Source: Burkholderia sp. LMG 13014
GTDB lineage: Bacteria > Pseudomonadota > Gammaproteobacteria > Burkholderiales > Burkholderiaceae
Direction: 5' to 3'
Assembly: GCF_905232215.1 (NCBI RefSeq)
Contig: NZ_CAJNKE010000016.1
Coordinates: forward strand, 1 to 39,364
DNA length: 39,364 nucleotides
Positions 32,642-39,364 of the stretch are shown here, one piece after another. Each line of letters starts with the position of its first letter. Within the stretch, counting starts at the first letter, position 1. Position numbers and translations under genes: made by a program. Below the pieces are notes generated by a model. The model was not told the DNA's origin, made no database searches, and saw only the letters and a program-made list of their open reading frames with translations.

Positions 32642-33253
32642 TTAACGACGCATGACCTTTTCGGACGGCGTCAGTGCTTCGATATACGCCGGACGGCTGA
32701 AGATCCGTTCCGCGTACTTCATCAGCGGCGCGGCGTTCTTCGACAGTTCGATGCCGTAGTGATCCAGACGCCACAGCAGCGGTGCGATCGCGACGTCGAG
32801 CATCGAGAACTCTTCGCCGAGCATGTACTTGTTCTTCACGAAGATCGGCGCGAGTTGCGTCAGGCGATCGCGGATCGCGAGGCGTGCCTTCTCGTGATTC
32901 TTCTCCGCTGCCTTGCCCTTCTCGTTCTCGAGCGTGCTGACGTGGACGAACAGTTCCTTCTCGAAGTTGAGCAGGAACAGGCGTGCACGTGCGCGCTGCA
33001 CGGGGTCGGCCGGCATCAGTTGCGGATGCGGGAAGCGCTCGTCGATGTACTCGTTGATGATGTTCGATTCGTACAGGATCAGGTCGCGCTCGACCAGAAT
33101 CGGCACCTGACCGTACGGGTTCATCACCGAGATGTCTTCCGGCTTGTTGAACAGGTCGACGTCACGGATTTCGAAGTCCATGCCCTTCTCGAACAGCACC
33201 AGCCGGCAACGCTGGGAGAACGGGCAAGTTGTGCCGGAATACAGAACCATCAT
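32642..33253 (-). CDS. sspA: SspA, stringent starvation protein A (GST fold)
   Basis: RNA polymerase-associated regulator of 203 aa with a glutathione-S-transferase fold and no expected transferase activity. The N-terminal thioredoxin-like domain has MVLYSGTTCPFSQRCRLVL and NPYGQVPILVERDLILYES. The C-terminal helical domain has EEFSMLDVAIAPLLWRL. It sits upstream of sspB in the usual sspA-sspB order, 66 bases apart, downstream of the petC terminator. Confidence 0.96.
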   Translation of the reverse strand: MMVLYSGTTCPFSQRCRLVLFEKGMDFEIRDVDLFNKPEDISVMNPYGQVPILVERDLILYESNIINEYIDERFPHPQLMPADPVQRARARLFLLNFEKELFVHVSTLENEKGKAAEKNHEKARLAIRDRLTQLAPIFVKNKYMLGEEFSMLDVAIAPLLWRLDHYGIELSKNAAPLMKYAERIFSRPAYIEALTPSEKVMRR

Positions 33254-33267
33254 GTTTGCGTTTCCTC

Positions 33268-33328
33268 AAAAAAGCCGAGGGCCGGCACGCGGCGAACCCC
33301 TTCCGGGGTTCCACCTTGCGCCGGCCCC
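33268..33328 (-). terminator. Putative terminator between petC and sspA
   Basis: On the minus strand, nested GC-rich stems (GGGGCCGGCGC with GCGTGCCGGCCC outside, GGAACCCC with GGGGTTC inside) are followed by CGGCTTTTTT. It lies between the petC stop and the sspA start and probably ends the petABC transcript. Confidence 0.65.
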
Positions 33329-33345
33329 ACGCCGGTCAGGCGTGA

Positions 33346-34104
33346 TTACTTGATATCTTTCCAGTACGCGGCATTGAGCCGCCAGGCCAGGAAAGTCAGG
33401 ACACCGAGAAAGATCAGCACCCATACGCCGAGGCGTTTGCGGGTCTGCTGAGCCGGCTCGGACATCCAGGTCATGTACGCCACCAGGTCGGCAACCGCAG
33501 CATCATAATCCACCGCGGACAGTGTCCCCGGCGTGACCTGCTGGAAGCCGACGAGCGTATGGACCTTCTCCCCCGTCTCCTCGTCCGTCTTGTCTTCGAA
33601 TTTGGCGGTGCGCTGCCCCTGCAGCTGCCACAGGACATGGGGCATGCCGACGTTCTCGAACACCGCGTTGTTCCAGCCGCTCGGCCGTGTATCGTCGCGA
33701 TAGAAGCTGCGCAGATACGTATACAGCCAGTCGCGGCCGCGCGCCCGCTCCTCGACCGACAGGTCGGGCGGCGAGGTGCCGAGCCAGTTCTTCGCGTCTT
33801 CAGGGCGCATCGCGACGGACATCGTGTTCCCGACCTTGTCGGTCGTGAACAGGAGATTCGATTCGATCTCCTTCTGGGATATGCCCAGATCCGTCAGACG
33901 GTTGTAGCGCATCAGGTTCGCGCTGTGGCAGTTCAGGCAATAGTTTACAAACAATTGCGCGCCGTGCTGAAGCGAAACGAGATTTTCCGTGTTATCGGGC
34001 GCCCGGTCGAGCGGAAAATTACCTTCCGCCCGAACCGCCGGCGCCACCAGCAGCGCACACGCGGTCGCCCCGATCAGCGCGAGTGTCGAAAGCAGTTTCT
34101 TCAT
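33346..34104 (-). CDS. petC: Cytochrome c1 of the bc1 complex
   Basis: Membrane-anchored cytochrome c1 of 252 aa. It passes electrons from the Rieske protein to soluble cytochrome c. The signal peptide ends about residue 26 (VRA). Covalent haem site CLNCH at residues 56-60, distal Met in the VAMRPEDAKNW region, and a C-terminal membrane helix (VWVLIFLGVLTFLAWRL). It is the last gene of petA-petB-petC, 21 bases after petB. Confidence 0.97.
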   Translation of the reverse strand: MKKLLSTLALIGATACALLVAPAVRAEGNFPLDRAPDNTENLVSLQHGAQLFVNYCLNCHSANLMRYNRLTDLGISQKEIESNLLFTTDKVGNTMSVAMRPEDAKNWLGTSPPDLSVEERARGRDWLYTYLRSFYRDDTRPSGWNNAVFENVGMPHVLWQLQGQRTAKFEDKTDEETGEKVHTLVGFQQVTPGTLSAVDYDAAVADLVAYMTWMSEPAQQTRKRLGVWVLIFLGVLTFLAWRLNAAYWKDIK

Positions 34105-34125
34105 GTCGTTCTCTCCTCGCTCACG

Positions 34126-35505
34126 TTAATGGGGCTTGAAGCGCACCCGCTCCGGCGGCTGCTTGAACGTGCCAAGCGGCGTCCAGACGGGCATGCCGAG
34201 GAAGAACGCGAAGTAGATCAGTGCGCAGCCCTGCGCAATCAGCGTCGCGACCGGCGATGGCGGCCGCGTGCCGAGGAACGCGAGGGTCAGGAACGCGGCG
34301 ACGAAGATCCCGAGGAACACCTTGTGGAACAGCGGCCGGTAGCGGATCGACTTCACCGGGCTGCGGTCGAGCCACGGCAGGAAGAACAGCGTGATCACCG
34401 CCGAACCCATCACGACGACGCCCCAGAACTTCGACTCCGTCAGGTACATGAACACGACGATCGCCGCGGCCAGCACCGGCAGCCCGGCCTTCCACTTGCC
34501 GCGCGCGCGGATCAGCGCGAGCACGCCGAGCACCGCGATCACGATCATCAGCACGATCTTGAACGGGTCGGTGGTTGCGCGCAGCATCGCGTAGAACGCG
34601 GTGAAGTACCAGACCGGCGCGATCTCCGGCGGCGTCTGCAGCGGGTTCGCCGGGACGAAGTTGTTCGCCTCGAGGAAGTAGCCGCCCATCTCCGGCGAGA
34701 AGAACACGATCAGCGCGAACACCATCAGGAACACGCACACGCCGAGGAAATCGTGCACCGAGTAGTACGGATGGAACGGGATGCCGTCGAGCGGCACGCC
34801 GTTCGCGTCCTTCTTCGCCTTGATCTCGATGCCGTCCGGGTTGTTCGAGCCCACTTCGTGCAGCGCGACCAGGTGCGCGATCACGAGGCCGACCAGCACG
34901 AGCGGAATCGCGATCACGTGGAACGCGAAGAAGCGGTTCAGCGTGACGTCCGACACCACGTAGTCGCCGCGAATCCACAGCGACAGGTCGGGGCCGACGA
35001 ACGGGATCGCCGAGAACAGGTTCACGATCACCTGCGCGCCCCAGAACGACATCTGGCCCCACGGCAGCAGGTAGCCGAAGAACGCCTCGGCCATCAGGCA
35101 CAGGAAGATCGCGCAGCCGAAGATCCACACGAGTTCGCGCGGCTTGCGGTACGACCCGTAAAGCAGCCCGCGGAACATGTGCAGGTAGACGACCACGAAG
35201 AACATCGATGCGCCCGTGGAGTGCATGTAGCGGATCAGCCAGCCCCACGGCACCTCGCGCATGATGTACTCGACCGACGCGAACGCGAGCGTCGAGTCGG
35301 GCTTGTAGTTCATCGTCAGGAAGATGCCCGTGACGATCTGGTTGACGAGCACCAGCAGCGCGAGGGAGCCGAAGAAGTACCAGAAGTTGAAGTTCTTCGG
35401 CGCGTAGTACTCGGAAACGTGCTTCTTCCAGGTGGACGTGAGCGGGAAGCGCTGATCGATCCAGCCGGTGAGACCTGTCGTGGAGACTTCCTTGTTGTCG
35501 GCCAT
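34126..35505 (-). CDS. petB: Cytochrome b of the bc1 complex
   Basis: Cytochrome b of 459 aa with eight expected membrane helices. Haem-ligand His pairs sit in MHSTGASMFFVVVYLHMFRG and FHVIAIPLVLVGLVIAHL. The quinol-site motif, usually PEWY, is PVWY here (EIAPVWYFTAFY), as in other beta- and gamma-proteobacteria to my knowledge. The ATG at 35505 overlaps the petA stop (TGATG), so the long open frame upstream, which is petA read in another frame, is not part of it. Confidence 0.98.
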   Translation of the reverse strand: MADNKEVSTTGLTGWIDQRFPLTSTWKKHVSEYYAPKNFNFWYFFGSLALLVLVNQIVTGIFLTMNYKPDSTLAFASVEYIMREVPWGWLIRYMHSTGASMFFVVVYLHMFRGLLYGSYRKPRELVWIFGCAIFLCLMAEAFFGYLLPWGQMSFWGAQVIVNLFSAIPFVGPDLSLWIRGDYVVSDVTLNRFFAFHVIAIPLVLVGLVIAHLVALHEVGSNNPDGIEIKAKKDANGVPLDGIPFHPYYSVHDFLGVCVFLMVFALIVFFSPEMGGYFLEANNFVPANPLQTPPEIAPVWYFTAFYAMLRATTDPFKIVLMIVIAVLGVLALIRARGKWKAGLPVLAAAIVVFMYLTESKFWGVVVMGSAVITLFFLPWLDRSPVKSIRYRPLFHKVFLGIFVAAFLTLAFLGTRPPSPVATLIAQGCALIYFAFFLGMPVWTPLGTFKQPPERVRFKPH

Positions 35506-36125
35506 CACGCTTCTCCTTTCTCGTCCTTGCCGATCACGAGGGTCGTCGCCGACGTGAACATGTAGGGCGGGATGTCGAGATTCTGAGGCGCCGGCTTGTT
35601 CTTGAACACACGGCCGGCGAGGTCGTAGGTCGAACCATGGCACGGGCACAGGAAACCGCCCGGCCAGTCGTCCGGCAGGTTCGGCTGCGGACCCGGCGTG
35701 AAGCGTTGGCTTGGCGTGCAGCCGAGGTGCGTACACACGGCCATCACGACGAGAATGTTCTTGCGATCGGCCCGCGAGCGATATTCGTTCGCGCAATACG
35801 CGGGCAACGGCATCGTATAGGGCTTTTCGGAGGTCGGATCGGCCACTTCCTTGTCGGCCTTGACCACATCGGCCAGCATCGAGTCGGTGCGGTTCAGGAT
35901 CCACACCGGCTTGCCGCGCCACGGCACGGTGACCATTTCACCGGGCTTCAGCCCGCTGATGTCGACTTCGACCGGTGCACCGGCCGCTTTCGCTTTCGCG
36001 GACGGCGCAAGCGACGCCGCGAAAGGTATGACGGTGGCTACGCCTCCCACGCCACCTGCTACGGATGTCGCAATCAGCCAGGTACGGCGGCCGCTGTCGA
36101 CGCGTTTCTCTTCCTTGTCTCGCAT
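35505..36125 (-). CDS. petA: Rieske iron-sulfur subunit of the bc1 complex
   Basis: Rieske [2Fe-2S] protein of 206 aa, the usual length. Twin-arginine-type signal/anchor with RRTWLIATSVAGGVGG near residue 13, fitting Tat export (tatC lies nearby at 38526). Cluster ligands are in CTHLGC (131-136) and CPCHGS (160-165), and the disulfide Cys are the other two of these motifs. The ATG at 36125 is chosen over longer starts at 36170 and 36203 because it matches the family length. Confidence 0.97.
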   Translation of the reverse strand: MRDKEEKRVDSGRRTWLIATSVAGGVGGVATVIPFAASLAPSAKAKAAGAPVEVDISGLKPGEMVTVPWRGKPVWILNRTDSMLADVVKADKEVADPTSEKPYTMPLPAYCANEYRSRADRKNILVVMAVCTHLGCTPSQRFTPGPQPNLPDDWPGGFLCPCHGSTYDLAGRVFKNKPAPQNLDIPPYMFTSATTLVIGKDEKGEA

Positions 36126-36343
36126 CACACGCCCCACTTCTGAGTTGGATTTTCCGTCACGACTTTCCATTCCGCCGCTAGTTTGCTCGAATGGAGCCGC
36201 CATTTACAAGGCCCGGAGATGAAAATCCCTTCGAAGTGTTTGATAGTTAAGGGTTTCCCCCCACTACCGGAGCGATTAAATCATTTCACTTTTAAGCGTC
36301 CGCTACATTTCAAAATTTCGATGCGCTGCCGCAAATCCGGCAT

Positions 36344-37090
36344 TCAGACCGGGTTATGGATATCGATAAAAAGGTGTTCGATATCGAATTCTTCGGACAA
36401 GTGGGCGCCAAGTGCCTGGATTCCGTAGCGCTCGGTCGCATGGTGCCCTGCCGCAACGAACGCGACACCGCTCTCGGCGGCCATGTGCGTCACGTATTCG
36501 GACACCTCGCCGGTCAGGAACACGTCCGCGCCGGCGTCGATCGCCGCGTCGAAATAGCTTTGCGCGGCGCCCGTGCACCACGCGATGCGGCGCAGCTGCG
36601 TGTCCGAATCGCCGAGCACGAGCGGCGTGCGGCCGAGCGTGCGCTCGACCTTCGCGACGAAGTGCTCGAGCGTGACGGGCATCGGCAGCGTCGCCATCCA
36701 GCCGAGGTCGCCTTCGCCGAAGCGCTGCTCGCCGATCAGCCCGAGCCGGTCGCCGAGCTGCGCGTTGTTGCCGAACTCGGGATGCGCGTCGAGCGGCAGG
36801 TGGAACGCGAACAGGTTCAGGTCGTTCGCGAGCAGCAGCTTCAGGCGCTGGTACTTGCGGCCCGTGATCTGCGGCGGCTCGTTGCGCCAGAAATAGCCGT
36901 GATGGACGAGCACGGCATCCGCCCCCCATTCGAGCGCGGCTTCGAGAAACGCGACCGACGCCGTCACGCCGGTGGCGATCTTCTCGATCTTGCGGCGCCC
37001 CTCGACCTGGAGGCCATTCGGGCAATAGTCCTTGAAGCGCGCGGTTTCAAGGGTATTGTTCAAGTACAATTCAAGTTCGATCCGATCCAT
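36344..37090 (-). CDS. NIF3-like dinuclear metal-center protein
   Basis: NIF3/DUF34 family protein of 248 aa. AGAGG 5 bases before the ATG at 37090 fixes the start ([14 protein letters not shown]). Metal-site His pairs are in [11 protein letters not shown] and [11 protein letters not shown], with further family blocks [21 protein letters not shown] and [18 protein letters not shown]. The precise biochemical role of this family is unsettled (GTP cyclohydrolase I type 2-like annotations are common). It is divergent from the protease gene with only 21 bases between the starts. Confidence 0.93.
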   Translation of the reverse strand: MDRIELELYLNNTLETARFKDYCPNGLQVEGRRKIEKIATGVTASVAFLEAALEWGADAVLVHHGYFWRNEPPQITGRKYQRLKLLLANDLNLFAFHLPLDAHPEFGNNAQLGDRLGLIGEQRFGEGDLGWMATLPMPVTLEHFVAKVERTLGRTPLVLGDSDTQLRRIAWCTGAAQSYFDAAIDAGADVFLTGEVSEYVTHMAAESGVAFVAAGHHATERYGIQALGAHLSEEFDIEHLFIDIHNPV

Positions 37091-37111
37091 ATAAACCTCT
37101 AATCCATTCAG

Positions 37112-38317
37112 ATGCTTAGACGCTTCTGGCTGTTCTTCGCGCAGGCGGTTACCGTGCTGCTCGCGCTGATGTTCATCGTCGTGACGCTCAAGCCGCAATG
37201 GCTGCAACGGCAAGGACAGCTCGGCAAGCAGCTCGCCACGCCGATCGTTGCGCTGCGGGAAGTCGCGCCGGGCATCGGCGGCGCGCCGGCGACCACGTCG
37301 TACGCCGAAGCCGCGCAAAAGGCGATGCCGGCCGTCGTCAACGTGTTCTCCAGCAAGGACGGCTCGCTGCCGCCCGACCCGCGCGCGAAAGATCCGCTGT
37401 TCCGCTACTTCTTCGGCGACCGCAACGCCCGCAAGCAACAGGACGAACCGGCCGCCAACCTTGGCTCGGGCGTTATCGTGAGCCCTGAAGGTTACATTCT
37501 AACGAACCAGCACGTCGTGGATGGCGCCGACCAGATCGAAGTCGCGCTCGCCGACGGCCGCACGGCCACTGCGAAAGTGATCGGCAGCGATCCCGAGACC
37601 GATCTCGCGGTGCTGAAGATCAACATGACGAACCTGCCGACGATCACGCTCGGCCGCTCCGACCAGTCGCGCGTCGGCGACGTCGTGCTCGCGATCGGCA
37701 ACCCGTTCGGCGTCGGCCAGACCGTCACGATGGGGATCATCAGCGCGCTCGGCCGCAACCACCTCGGCATCAACACGTTCGAGAACTTCATCCAGACCGA
37801 CGCGCCGATCAACCCCGGCAACTCGGGCGGCGCGCTGGTCGACGTGAACGGCAACCTGCTCGGCATCAACACCGCGATCTACTCGCGCTCGGGCGGCTCG
37901 CTCGGGATCGGCTTCGCGATCCCCGTGTCGACCGCGCGCACGGTGCTCGAAAGCATCATCACGTCGGGCTCGGTCACGCGCGGCTGGATCGGCGTCGAGC
38001 CGCAGGACGTCACGCCGGAAATCGCCGAGTCGTTCGGGCTGTCGCAGAAATCGGGCGCGATCGTCGCCGGCGTGCTGCAGGGCGGCCCGGCCGACAAGGC
38101 CGGCATCAAGCCGGGCGACATCCTGGTGTCGGTCAACGGCGACGAGATCACCGACACGACGAAGCTGCTGAATACCGTCGCGCAGATCAAGCCGGGCACG
38201 CCGACCAAGGTGCACGTCGTGCGCAAGGGCAAGGAGTTCGATGTGAACGTCGTGATCGGCAAGCGCCCGCCGCCGCCGAAGCAGACGCTCGACGAGCAGG
38301 ACAGCGATACCGAATGA
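37112..38317 (+). CDS. DegS/AlgW-like periplasmic serine protease with one PDZ domain
   Basis: HtrA-family protease of 401 aa, anchored by one N-terminal membrane helix (about residues 5-26) instead of a cleaved signal peptide. Catalytic triad: His 134 (TNQHVVDG), Asp 164 (ETDLAVLKI) and Ser 238 (NPGNSGGAL). A single PDZ domain lies around residues 285-380 ([36 protein letters not shown]). An anchored protease with one PDZ is the DegS/AlgW layout, which senses misfolded outer-membrane proteins and cuts an anti-sigma factor. Confidence 0.95.
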   Translation: MLRRFWLFFAQAVTVLLALMFIVVTLKPQWLQRQGQLGKQLATPIVALREVAPGIGGAPATTSYAEAAQKAMPAVVNVFSSKDGSLPPDPRAKDPLFRYFFGDRNARKQQDEPAANLGSGVIVSPEGYILTNQHVVDGADQIEVALADGRTATAKVIGSDPETDLAVLKINMTNLPTITLGRSDQSRVGDVVLAIGNPFGVGQTVTMGIISALGRNHLGINTFENFIQTDAPINPGNSGGALVDVNGNLLGINTAIYSRSGGSLGIGFAIPVSTARTVLESIITSGSVTRGWIGVEPQDVTPEIAESFGLSQKSGAIVAGVLQGGPADKAGIKPGDILVSVNGDEITDTTKLLNTVAQIKPGTPTKVHVVRKGKEFDVNVVIGKRPPPPKQTLDEQDSDTE

Positions 38318-38365
38318 CGTCGGGCGCGCGGCGCACCGCCGTGTGCCGAGCACCATCGGAAATGA

Positions 38366-38393
38366 AAAAGGGCAGCCGGTTGGCTGCCCTTTT
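38366..38393. terminator. Bidirectional rho-independent terminator
   Basis: A perfect 12-bp stem (AAAAGGGCAGCC / GGCTGCCCTTTT) with a 4-base loop has T runs in both reading directions. It separates the converging protease and tatC genes. The rest of the gap to 38525 holds no supported gene. Confidence 0.95.
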
Positions 38394-38525
38394 GTTTTGC
38401 ATCGAAAGACCTTCGTTGCCGGGAAGGTGGCCTTCGCCACGTGCTTTCCGGCTACCAGCATCACCGAGCCCGTTCACGCGGGCCGGAATGCCGGCCTCGC
38501 CGTACACCGCCCTGGCGCGCTGCCA

Positions 38526-39314
38526 TCAACTGGCGGCTTCGCCGTTCTCCGCCTCACCCGCTTCGGCCTGCTTCTTCGGTACGAAGAACCGCGCAGCCAG
38601 CAACCCGATCTCGAACAGCACGACCAGCGGCAACGCGAGCATCAGTTGCGAGAACACGTCCGGCGGCGTGACGACCGCCGCGACGACGAACGCGCCGACG
38701 ATCACGTACGGCCGCATCTCCTTCAGCTTCTTCAGCGACAGCACGCCCATCCGGACGAGCAGCACGACGACGATCGGCACCTCGAACGTGACCCCGAACG
38801 CGATGAACATCCCGAGCACGAAGCTCAGGTAGTTGTCGATGTCGGTCGTCATTTCCGCCCCGAGCGGCGCGTTGTAGTGCGCCATCACGCGGAAGATCGT
38901 CGGGAACACGAGGAAGTATGCGAACGCCATCCCGCACAGGAACAGCACGTAGCTGCTGCCGACGAGCGGTGCGACGAGCTTCTTCTCGTGCTGGTACAGC
39001 CCCGGCGCGACGAACGCCCAGATCTGGTACAGCACGATCGGCAGCGCGATCACGAGCGCGACGAGCATCGTGACCTTCATCGGCACGAAGAACGAGCCGG
39101 TGACGTCGGTGACGATCATCTTGCCGTCCTTCGGCAGGTTCTGCATCAGCGGCCGCGCGAGCAGCCGGAAGATGTCGGGCGCCCAGTAGACGAGCCCGAG
39201 GAACACGACGATCACGGCCGCGCCCGCGCGAATGATGCGATCGCGAAGCTCGACGAGATGGGAAATGAAGGTTTCTTCCGGGGCGTCGCCCGGGTTCTGC
39301 TGGGGGTCGCTCAC
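38526..39314 (-). CDS. tatC: TatC, Sec-independent protein translocase subunit
   Basis: Integral membrane component of the twin-arginine translocase, 262 aa with six membrane helices. The hallmark start EETFISHLVELRDRIIRAG is present, followed by LPIVLYQIWAFVAPGLYQHEK and FGVTFEVPIVVVLLVRMGV. A GTG start at 39314 is chosen. The 50 bases beyond it should include the end of tatB, but too little is visible to annotate. Rieske protein PetA in this window is a likely substrate. Confidence 0.97.
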   Translation of the reverse strand: MSDPQQNPGDAPEETFISHLVELRDRIIRAGAAVIVVFLGLVYWAPDIFRLLARPLMQNLPKDGKMIVTDVTGSFFVPMKVTMLVALVIALPIVLYQIWAFVAPGLYQHEKKLVAPLVGSSYVLFLCGMAFAYFLVFPTIFRVMAHYNAPLGAEMTTDIDNYLSFVLGMFIAFGVTFEVPIVVVLLVRMGVLSLKKLKEMRPYVIVGAFVVAAVVTPPDVFSQLMLALPLVVLFEIGLLAARFFVPKKQAEAGEAENGEAAS

Positions 39315-39364
39315 GCCGGCCCTCGGTAGGATTGACGAGCGAGCATGCGCTCGGCTCAGAAGAA

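Noticed and set aside
33559-35565. 668-codon plus-strand open frame opposite petC and petB
   Set aside because: It is Arg/His/Glu-rich antisense sequence. The minus-strand cytochrome genes fully explain the region.

Overview
The window is GC-rich chromosomal DNA from a Burkholderia-type beta-proteobacterium, most likely a member of the Burkholderia cepacia complex. The evidence is the gene content and order: a type VI secretion system (T6SS) core cluster on one side, and tRNA-Thr, sspB-sspA, petCBA, a NIF3-family gene, a DegS-like protease and tatC on the other, all with strongly GC-biased third codon positions. The species call is an inference from family knowledge; no search was run.

Layout. 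(1) 1-9442: T6SS core in two divergent blocks. tagM-like lipoprotein, tssB, tssC, hcp, tssE, tssF and the start of tssG run leftward. tssJ, tssK and tssL run rightward. A sigma70-like promoter is visible for the leftward block, and a strong hairpin terminator follows tssL. (2) 9525-22862: about 13 kb in which every supportable gene is on the minus strand and small. Recognisable families are SMI1/KNR4 (SUKH), Imm1-like, Imm33-like, ankyrin, DUF7716-like and DUF4304-like, mixed with unknown small proteins. There is no intact toxin, VgrG, PAAR or Rhs gene. Instead there are broken pieces: an Rhs core end with its variable tip (two in-frame TAG codons), toxin-like tails overlapping immunity-like starts, a SUKH-like gene with an in-frame TAG, and a truncated second copy of a secreted PsbP/DcrB-like gene. 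The right half is clearly AT-richer. The best reading is an orphan immunity-gene array left by repeated replacement of T6SS/Rhs effector modules. (3) 23123-28076: an amino-acid ABC-transporter binding protein, a 67-aa protein, an integral membrane protein, a LytS/LytTR-type two-component pair and a lipoprotein. (4) 28139-31310: a degenerate Tle3-type T6SS effector module, consisting of a deleted and frameshifted PAAR gene, two nearly identical tandem Tla3 (DUF2875) genes, and a frameshifted effector tail between them. (5) 31654-39314: a PLP-enzyme remnant, tRNA-Thr(UGU) with its terminator, sspB, sspA, the cytochrome bc1 operon (petA-petB-petC), a NIF3-family gene, a DegS/AlgW-like protease and tatC.

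How it fits together: the T6SS core builds the injection machine. The immunity array and the Tla3/PAAR relics are accessory cargo recording past effectors. The right-hand genes are conserved housekeeping functions that flank the accessory region. Family assignments are from pattern recognition by eye, and small immunity-like genes without a named family are labelled as such.
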